A stretch of DNA of 6,731 nt, taken from positions 1 through 6,731 of the forward strand of contig CAJXUO010000076.1 of assembly GCA_913061425.1 (NCBI GenBank). The letters are read 5' to 3'. Shown here piece by piece: positions 1 through 4,838 of this stretch. Positions within the stretch are counted from its first letter, which is position 1. The number at the start of each line of letters is the position of its first letter. The position numbers were made by a program, and so were the translations under genes. Source of the stretch: an uncultured Lutibacter sp. (GTDB lineage Bacteria > Bacteroidota > Bacteroidia > Flavobacteriales > Flavobacteriaceae). The notes below the pieces were generated by a model. The model saw only the letters and a list, made by a program, of their open reading frames with translations, had not been told where the DNA came from and ran no database searches.

Positions 1-870
1 TAATTCATCCAAACAACTTGTGTGATCTGCTAATAAATTTTGAACAGACTGTGATAACGATTCTATTGGCTGTTCTTCTTTTGCCATCATATGTGAATAA
101 AAACCTGAAGGTCTACGTACTGTTTGTGCGGCATTATTAATCAGAATATCTAAACGCTCGTATTTTTGCTCTATATAGTTACAGAAAATCTCAACACTTG
201 GTATGTGTCGTAAATCAAGTCCGTGAATGTGTAATCTATCTTTCCATTGTTTGTAATCATCTTCTTTGGCAAATCGGATGGCAGAATCTACAGGAAAACG
301 TGTTGTTGCAACAACGGTTGCTCCGCCACGCAATAACATTAAGGTAATATGATATCCAATTTTTAAACGAGAACCTGTTATAACGGCTATTTGACCGTTT
401 ACATCAGCAGTTTGAAAACGTTTTGCATAGTTAAAGTCACCACACTCTGTACACATAGTGTCATAAAAATGATGCAACTTGGTAAACAAGGTTTTACATA
501 CGTAACAGTTTCTAGCGGATGCTAATTCTGGGAGTTCTTTGCTTTCAAGAGTTGCTGTAGGTAATAACTTAGGAGCGACAAATATATGTGCTTCACGTGC
601 AGAACGGATTCCTGTTACTTTACGTGCATGTCTATCTCTTGCCGCTTTCTTACGTTTTTCGTTCTTCTTTGCGTCTTTTTTTCTACTAGCAAACTCTTCA
701 CGAGATGGTCTTGAAAACTGTCCTGCAAGTTTGATTAAAGCAGTCCTTTTTTCTTTTGGAATATCAAATATTTGATTGGTATCAGTTACCAAACTTTCTA
801 ATGTATTAATGCACGCATCTATTTGTTGCTGACTTACAATCTCAACGTCATCTTCTTTCTTTAATTCCAT
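1..870 (-). CDS. SDR-family NAD(P)-dependent oxidoreductase with N-terminal four-Cys (zinc-ribbon-like) module, partial
   Basis: This reads leftward from the ATG at 868-870 as 290 uninterrupted codons and leaves the window without a stop, so the C-terminus is missing. Residues 1-60 are acidic to neutral and predicted helical, and 63-84 are strongly basic (Lys/Arg-rich). C122-x2-C125-x14-C140-x2-C143 looks like a zinc ribbon. A Rossmann fold begins near 161: TGSRLKIG at 165-172 sits where classical SDRs have TGxxxGIG, D219 fits the usual adenine-pocket Asp, and NNAA at 245-248 matches the SDR NNAG motif after the fourth strand. The catalytic Ser and Tyr-x3-Lys would lie beyond the window edge. 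K170 replaces the middle glycine of the cofactor loop, which is atypical. The family implies an NAD(P)-dependent redox role, but the substrate is unknown. The roughly 160-residue N-terminal extension could bind nucleic acid or a partner; that is inference. The gene is divergent from the DUF1853 gene. Confidence 0.85.
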   Translation of the reverse strand, partial: MELKKEDDVEIVSQQQIDACINTLESLVTDTNQIFDIPKEKRTALIKLAGQFSRPSREEFASRKKDAKKNEKRKKAARDRHARKVTGIRSAREAHIFVAPKLLPTATLESKELPELASARNCYVCKTLFTKLHHFYDTMCTECGDFNYAKRFQTADVNGQIAVITGSRLKIGYHITLMLLRGGATVVATTRFPVDSAIRFAKEDDYKQWKDRLHIHGLDLRHIPSVEIFCNYIEQKYERLDILINNAAQTVRRPSGFYSHMMAKEEQPIESLSQSVQNLLADHTSCLDEL

Positions 871-888
871 GCAGTAGATTTTAGTCTG

Positions 889-896
889 CAAATATA
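889..896 (-). promoter_or_regulatory. Bacteroidota -7 promoter element (TATATTTG) for the SDR gene
   Basis: Read on the minus strand, this is a perfect TAnnTTTG match, the -7 element of the Bacteroidota primary sigma factor. It lies 18 nt upstream of the SDR ATG, giving a predicted leader of only about 12-15 nt. No TTG at the expected -33 spacing is evident, so the call rests on the -7 element and its position. Confidence 0.55.
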
Positions 897-953
897 CTTT
901 TTATCAAAGCACAACCTTATAAAAAATAAATTTATGTTTAGGGTTGATGAAAC

Positions 954-984
954 TTGACTTTCTCAATTATTCTAACTAACTTTA
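954..984 (+). promoter_or_regulatory. candidate promoter for the DUF1853 gene (TTG-N20-TAACTTTA)
   Basis: A TTG at 954-956 is followed after 20 nt by TAACTTTA at 977-984, one mismatch from TAnnTTTG. The spacing fits the Bacteroidota -33/-7 arrangement. It would give a leader of about 90 nt before the proposed TTG start at 1080. An alternative is the stretched element TAC-T6-G at 1073-1082, which overlaps that start. Both are weak, and AT-rich DNA produces such matches by chance. The rest of 871-1079 is AT-rich with nothing else recognisable. Confidence 0.25.
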
Positions 985-1079
985 CATATCGCACGATAAA
1001 ATTCATTAAAACGAAATCTTATCTTAACGATAAATTAAAATTAAACAATACACTATACCTATGATTTTTCCATACTTTT

Positions 1080-1895
1080 TTGAACTTTAACATCAATAAA
1101 AATAGTCAATCACAATACCAAGGTTATTTACACACGCCAGTGCTTTGGAAAAACACTGTGTTTGGTTTAAAACAGTTTGAATTTTCTACAGAAAAAGAAA
1201 CTGTTTTTAATGAATCTATTCCAGAAAATTTACGGTTAGGAAAGTGTGTAGAACGCTTTGTAAGTTCAGAATTACAGCAAAATAAAGAGATCACCATACT
1301 TATTGAAAATATACAAGTTCAAAACGAAAAAATAACTGTTGGTGAAATTGATTGCATTTTAAAGCACAACAATAGGCCTATTCATCTAGAAATTATTTAC
1401 AAGTTTTATCTATTTAACGATAGTATTGGTACTACTGAAATTGAGCATTGGATTGGGCCAAATAGAAATGATACACTGCTTAAAAAATTGACCAAACTAA
1501 AAGAAAAGCAACTTCCACTACTCTACAATCCGCTTACGAAACCCTTGTTAGATAATTTATCTTTAAAAGCAGATGAAGTCCAACAAGTGGTTTGTTTTAA
1601 GGCGCAATTGTTTGTTCCGTATCAAAAGGAAGTAGAATTCATGGAATTAAATAAAGCATGTATCAACGGGTTTTATATTACTATTTCTGAAATATCCCAA
1701 TTTACAGATTGCAAATTCTTTATTCCTTCAAAAATAAATTGGTTGCTGGAAGTTCGAACTCAGGTAAAATGGTTGAATTATAATTTGTTTTCAGAAAAGG
1801 TAACTTCAATTATTAATGAGAAAACTTCGCCTCTATGTTGGATAAAATTTCCAAACGGAAACATTCAAAAGTTTTTTGTTGTTTGGTGGTCTTAA
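1080..1895 (+). CDS. DUF1853 family protein
   Basis: This is a 271-codon soluble protein with no signal peptide or membrane segment. Segments resembling the DUF1853 family (recognised from memory) are QYQGYLHTPVLW near residues 13-23, VGEIDCIL at 87-94, HLEIIYKFYL at 102-111, HWIGPNRNDTLLKKL at 123-137 and KQLPLL at 143-148. The molecular function of DUF1853 is not known to me. The spacing of E89/D91 and E104/K108 resembles the core of PD-(D/E)XK nucleases, but that is a suggestion only. The start is uncertain: no in-frame ATG precedes the conserved region, an in-frame TGA at 1062-1064 bounds the frame, and the TTG at 1080 is the best candidate. There is no Shine-Dalgarno sequence, as is usual in this phylum. 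The gene stands alone on its strand and converges with the decayed hydratase gene, with 21 nt between their stop codons. Confidence 0.8.
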   Translation: MNFNINKNSQSQYQGYLHTPVLWKNTVFGLKQFEFSTEKETVFNESIPENLRLGKCVERFVSSELQQNKEITILIENIQVQNEKITVGEIDCILKHNNRPIHLEIIYKFYLFNDSIGTTEIEHWIGPNRNDTLLKKLTKLKEKQLPLLYNPLTKPLLDNLSLKADEVQQVVCFKAQLFVPYQKEVEFMELNKACINGFYITISEISQFTDCKFFIPSKINWLLEVRTQVKWLNYNLFSEKVTSIINEKTSPLCWIKFPNGNIQKFFVVWWS

Positions 1896-1902
1896 AAAGA
1901 TA

Positions 1903-1918
1903 AATTCTAACTTTCTTT
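1903..1918 (+). repeat. 16-bp direct repeat, copy 1 (AATTCTAACTTTCTTT)
   Basis: The same 16 bases recur exactly at 2416-2431, and the bases on both sides of the match differ. This copy lies just past the DUF1853 stop and overlaps the last stop codon of the decayed hydratase. The two copies bracket the whole hydratase pseudogene. Confidence 0.8.
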
Positions 1919-2379
1919 ATTCGAATAAGGCAACTAAAAATTCCGCTACACATGCAGGCTTTTCTTGCCCTTTTATTTTAATGGTACAATTAAAAGTGAT
2001 TTTAATCCCACTACTCCTTAAGTCCTCTATTTCTTTGACAGAACTTAACATTCTTAGTTCACTATTTACAGGTACAGGATTTGTGGAAAACGAACTTTAT
2101 TCAGTCCATAATTCAATCCCATTTTGATACTTTTTATAGCAAATGCTTCTTCCAGTATTTTTGAAATCATAGCTACAGACATAAAGCCATGAGCGACAGT
2201 GCTTTTAAAAGGAGATTCTTTCTGCCCTTTCTTGATCCACTGAATCCATTGCTTGTCTAATGTAGCATTTGCAAAATCATCAATCATTTGTTGGGTTATA
2301 GCATACCGTTTCCTTCTGGTAATTGTTTACCAACCATTGATTTAAATTCGCTGAAGTTTTCAAAAATAAGTTTTTCCAA
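1917..2379 (-). pseudogene. MaoC/NodN-type (R)-specific enoyl-CoA hydratase-like gene, inactivated by several frameshifts
   Basis: Reading leftward, the coding remains lie in different frames. Frame A (from TTG at 2379) gives LEKLIFENFSEFKSMVGKQL and stops at 2298-2296. Frame B (2299-2081) gives ITQQMIDDFANATLDKQWI, then KESPFKSTVAHGF and GLNYGLNKVRFPQ, and stops at 2066. Frame C (2078-1917) gives PVPVNSELRM, SSGIKITFNCTI and EKPACVAEFLVALFE, then TAA. Joined, these give a nearly full-length MaoC dehydratase domain of NodN type, about 150 residues. One missing A in the run at 2309-2311 links A to B. At 2241/2240 a lost base turns the catalytic His of WIHVD into Gln; the frame then reads VDQERAE until two lost bases at 2219 restore it. 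A further indel near 2078-2084 links B to C. Functional MaoC hydratases act on enoyl-CoA thioesters in the cytosol. The helicase stop lies 24 nt upstream, so this was probably the second gene of that operon. Confidence 0.9.
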
Positions 2380-2403
2380 GGTGTTTTTTTGTTAGAGGAC
2401 TCG

Positions 2404-3717
2404 TTACACAGTATGAATTCTAACTTTCTTTTTCTTAAGTCTCGAGTTATTCAATTTTTCAACCAAACCTTCAGCAATAGATACAGGAACTGCAACAAAT
2501 GTACAGTCGCGTTTTAACTCTATAACTCCTAATTGATCTTTACTGATTCCGCCTTGTTTAAAGAACAATCCTGCGATATCTCCTTTAGAAATTTTATCTT
2601 TTCTTCCTCCAGAAATAAATAGCGTTTCCCAATATCTTGGCTTGCGTTCTGCTTGTACAGAAATATCTATTGAAGGTGCATTTTTCTTAATAAAATTAGG
2701 AACACTTTCATTTTTCCATTTCAATACAAATGCTGTTCCTTTAGAATTAACACGTGCCGTTCTACCATTTCTATGTGTAAATTCTTCTTCGTGCAATGGC
2801 AATTCATAATGAATGATAAACTTCATTTCAGGAATATCTATTCCTCTGGCAGCCAAATCTGTAGCAACGATTACTTGATTCGTTCCATTTCTAAATTTAA
2901 TTAGCGAACGCTCTCTATCTTGTTGCTCCATTCCACCATAAAAACAGCCATGTGCAATGTTCTTTCTTTCTAAGAAATCACTGACTCCTTGAATAGAATC
3001 TTTTAAATTACAAAAGATTATTCCTGGATCATTTCCTATATGATTTAGTAAATGAAGTAATGTATTTAATTTGTTTTTAGAAGGAGAAATAACTGTCTTT
3101 ATAGTCAATTTAGCACTTCTATGGTTCAAATAATTAAGTGTCGTTGGGTTACTCATCTTCACAAAACCTGGAATTTCAACACCTTGAGTTGCAGAAGTTA
3201 AAATACGTTTATCAATATTAGGTAAATCATTGATAATCCCTGTCATATCATATTCAAAACCAACTTCTAGTGATTTGTCAAACTCATCTAAAATTAAAGT
3301 CTTGATACTGTCTTTAGAAAAACGATTGTTACTAAAGTGATCTGCTATTCTTCCTGGAGTTCCAATTAAAATTGCAGGCTCATGCTTTAATTCAATTTTA
3401 TCTTTACTCATTGATCTACCTCCATACACAGCATTTACTTTATAACCAGAACCCATATTACGGATTACTTGCTCTATCTGTATAGCCAATTCACGTGATG
3501 GAACTAATATCAATGCTTGTATTTCTTTACATTCTGAATCTAATATCTTGATCAATGGCAATAAAAACGCTAAGGTTTTTCCTGTTCCTGTAGGAGAAAG
3601 TATAATCGTATTTGCTGTTGTTGCTACTACAGAAATTGCTTCTTCCTGCATAGGATTTAATTCTTGAATGTTGAATTTATTCAAGATATCTTGTTGTTCT
3701 TTTATTGGGTTTGCCAT
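2404..3717 (-). CDS. DEAD-box ATP-dependent RNA helicase with DbpA-type RNA-binding domain
   Basis: A complete 437-residue cytoplasmic helicase. All core motifs are present: Q motif region 15-28, motif I SPTGTGKT 41-48 (ATP binding), Ia PSRELA 73-78, Ib TPGR 120-123, II DEFD 144-147 in place of DEAD, III SAT 175-177, IV IIFCN 233-237, V ATDLAARGID 285-294 and VI HRNGRTAR 315-322. Residues from about 364 to the end match the DbpA/CsdA-type C-terminal RNA-binding domain (GDIAGLFF, LGVIELKRDCTFVAV), with a basic tail KKKK at 428-431. In E. coli, DbpA uses this domain to bind 23S rRNA hairpin 92 during 50S assembly, so a ribosome-assembly or RNA-remodelling role is inferred. The ATG at 3717 sits four bases from a perfect promoter element. 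The decayed hydratase follows 24 nt downstream on the same strand. Confidence 0.95.
   Translation of the reverse strand: MANPIKEQQDILNKFNIQELNPMQEEAISVVATTANTIILSPTGTGKTLAFLLPLIKILDSECKEIQALILVPSRELAIQIEQVIRNMGSGYKVNAVYGGRSMSKDKIELKHEPAILIGTPGRIADHFSNNRFSKDSIKTLILDEFDKSLEVGFEYDMTGIINDLPNIDKRILTSATQGVEIPGFVKMSNPTTLNYLNHRSAKLTIKTVISPSKNKLNTLLHLLNHIGNDPGIIFCNLKDSIQGVSDFLERKNIAHGCFYGGMEQQDRERSLIKFRNGTNQVIVATDLAARGIDIPEMKFIIHYELPLHEEEFTHRNGRTARVNSKGTAFVLKWKNESVPNFIKKNAPSIDISVQAERKPRYWETLFISGGRKDKISKGDIAGLFFKQGGISKDQLGVIELKRDCTFVAVPVSIAEGLVEKLNNSRLKKKKVRIHTV
2416..2431 (+). repeat. 16-bp direct repeat, copy 2, inside the helicase 3' end
   Basis: This is an exact copy of 1903-1918, 513 bp away start to start. 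On the minus strand it lies in the codons for the basic C-terminal tail of the helicase (KKVRI). It could be a trace of a recombination or duplication event that placed the hydratase gene here, or coincidence in AT-rich DNA. Confidence 0.8.
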
Positions 3718-3721
3718 GCTG

Positions 3722-3729
3722 CAAAAGTA
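3722..3729 (-). promoter_or_regulatory. Bacteroidota -7 promoter element (TACTTTTG) for the helicase
   Basis: On the minus strand this is TACTTTTG, then CAGC, then ATG, a perfect TAnnTTTG match ending four bases before the start codon. Transcription from it would begin at or within a few bases of the ATG, giving a leaderless or nearly leaderless mRNA. No clear -33 TTG is visible. Confidence 0.65.
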
Positions 3730-3810
3730 CTACTATAAAGTGTATTGACTTACATAAATTTAAGGGTTATTAAAAAATATAGAAAAAGGTTAAATTTTCA
3801 TTCTTTTTAT

Positions 3811-3828
3811 CAAACCAAACCAAACCAA
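3811..3828 (+). repeat. short tandem repeat, CAAAC x 3.6
   Basis: Three full copies and one partial copy of CAAAC lie in tandem in the divergent intergenic region. The function is unknown. It is a potential slippage site, and it lies more than 80 bp from either start codon. Confidence 0.8.
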
Positions 3829-3836
3829 TATTTCTA

Positions 3837-3867
3837 CCTTAAAGGCATTATTCCAATTCCTTAAAGG
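3837..3867 (+). promoter_or_regulatory. paired palindromic sites (CCTTAAAGG x2), candidate operator
   Basis: CCTTAAAGG, a dyad around a central A, occurs at 3837-3845 and 3859-3867. Both copies are followed by CA, giving an 11-bp direct repeat with a 22-bp period, about two helical turns. This phasing would place two bound regulators on the same DNA face. A second small repeat, GCATTATTC, occurs at 3845-3853 and 3905-3913. The sites lie 140-170 bp upstream of the transporter ATG and 120-150 bp from the helicase ATG. No regulator gene is in the window, so the protein and the controlled gene are unknown. Confidence 0.4.
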
Positions 3868-3881
3868 CAGCAAATGATACC

Positions 3882-3895
3882 TTATAAATTTATAA
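3882..3895 (+). promoter_or_regulatory. perfect 14-bp A/T palindrome (TTATAAATTTATAA)
   Basis: The 14 bases equal their own reverse complement. The site lies just downstream of the paired CCTTAAAGG sites and about 98 bp before the promoter of the sulfur operon. It could be a protein-binding dyad, but A/T-only palindromes arise easily in DNA of this composition. Confidence 0.3.
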
Positions 3896-3992
3896 AATAT
3901 TAACGCATTATTCAGGTCATTTCTTTTTTACTTTAATAAATAGCAAAGAACATTTTAAAGATCAACTTACTTCATATCACCTTAATTTTCTT

Positions 3993-4000
3993 TACTTTTG
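3993..4000 (+). promoter_or_regulatory. Bacteroidota -7 promoter element (TACTTTTG) for the sulfur operon
   Basis: A perfect TAnnTTTG match is followed by TACC and then the ATG at 4005. The eight bases and the four-base gap are the same as at the divergent helicase promoter. The predicted transcript begins at about the start codon. No convincing -33 TTG is seen at 19-21 nt, which would fit a promoter that needs an activator bound upstream; that is inference. Confidence 0.65.
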
Positions 4001-4004
4001 TACC

Positions 4005-4817
4005 ATGGAATTTATTGAACTTTCAGGATACATTTCCGCTCTTTTTATTGGCCTAACCTTAGGTTTAATTGGTGGTGGAGGCTCAATTTTAGCAGTGCCA
4101 GTCCTCGCCTATTTGTTTTCTGTAGATGAAAAGGTTGCTACAGCATATTCATTATTTATTGTTGGCTCTAGCGCTTTAATAGGCGGAATAAAAAAACATT
4201 TTAATGGGTATGTAGATTGGAGAACTGCTATTGTTTTTGGCATTCCATCAATCATTGGTGTATCTATTGTTAGGAAATACATTATACCAATACTTCCAGA
4301 TGTTTTAGTTACAATAAATAATTTTGAATTCACAAGAAGAATGGGAATGTTTGGACTCTTTGCAGTACTTATGTTTTTTGCAGCGTTCTCTATGATTAAA
4401 GAAAGAAAGGTTGAATCAAAAAGCAGTTCAAATACTCCAAAATATAATTATCCCCTCATTATAATTGAAGGGATTATTGTTGGCGCAATAACGGGGTTTA
4501 TTGGTGCTGGTGGAGGTTTTTTAATTATTCCTGCTTTAGTTCTACTGGCAAATATTGAAATAAAAATCGCTATTGGAACATCATTAATTATCATCGCTTT
4601 TAAATCTTTAATAGGCTTTTTTATTGGTGATGCTAATTCATTAGAAATAGATTGGCAGTTTTTACTGACATTTACAGGGATATCTTTTATTGGTATACTT
4701 ATTGGAAGTTATGCTAGTAACTTTATTAACGGAAAAAGCCTTAAAAAAGGATTTGGATATTTTATCTTAACACTTGCACTCTTTATTTTTTACATGGAGT
4801 TCTTTGTGAATAGATAA
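4005..4817 (+). CDS. TauE/SafE (TSUP) family membrane transporter, probable sulfite/sulfur-oxyanion exporter
   Basis: A 270-residue integral membrane protein with about eight hydrophobic segments (approximately 7-37, 46-62, 72-95, 113-130, 150-180, 187-208, 217-237 and 248-267). A hydrophilic loop at 131-148 divides it into two halves. Each half opens with the TSUP signature: GLTLGLIGGGGSILAVPVLA at 16-35 and GAITGFIGAGGGFLIIPALV at 160-179, the family's inverted-repeat halves. Family members move sulfite, sulfoacetate and other organosulfur or sulfur ions across the inner membrane. The ATG at 4005 follows a TACTTTTG element by four bases. The next gene starts 21 nt after the stop and encodes a persulfide dioxygenase-rhodanese fusion, so export of the sulfite or thiosulfate made by that enzyme is the likely job. 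Substrate and direction are inferred from context, and the protein could instead import a sulfur species. Confidence 0.92.
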   Translation: MEFIELSGYISALFIGLTLGLIGGGGSILAVPVLAYLFSVDEKVATAYSLFIVGSSALIGGIKKHFNGYVDWRTAIVFGIPSIIGVSIVRKYIIPILPDVLVTINNFEFTRRMGMFGLFAVLMFFAAFSMIKERKVESKSSSNTPKYNYPLIIIEGIIVGAITGFIGAGGGFLIIPALVLLANIEIKIAIGTSLIIIAFKSLIGFFIGDANSLEIDWQFLLTFTGISFIGILIGSYASNFINGKSLKKGFGYFILTLALFIFYMEFFVNR

Positions 4818-4838
4818 ATAATATAACACTCTAAAATT

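Noticed and set aside
539..775. Plus-strand frame of 78 codons
   Set aside because: It is antisense to the SDR gene, whose minus-strand frame is open for 290 codons with recognisable motifs.
1876..2127. Open frame of 83 codons on the plus strand
   Set aside because: It lies antisense to the hydratase pseudogene, whose three minus-strand frames give clear MaoC/NodN protein similarity. The plus-strand translation is low in complexity and resembles nothing.
2066..2287. 73-codon minus-strand frame as a stand-alone small gene
   Set aside because: It begins inside a MaoC domain (QQMIDDFANATLDK), has lost the catalytic His and ends early. The missing N- and C-terminal parts are present next to it in other frames, so it is part of a pseudogene.
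3811..3869. CRISPR-like repeat array
   Set aside because: The repeats are 5 and 11 bp with no regular 25-40 bp repeat/spacer pattern and no cas genes nearby.
4109..4333. Minus-strand frames within the transporter and fusion enzyme (4109-4333, 4926-5168, 5780-5965)
   Set aside because: They are antisense to well-supported genes, resemble no known protein and have no promoter element.
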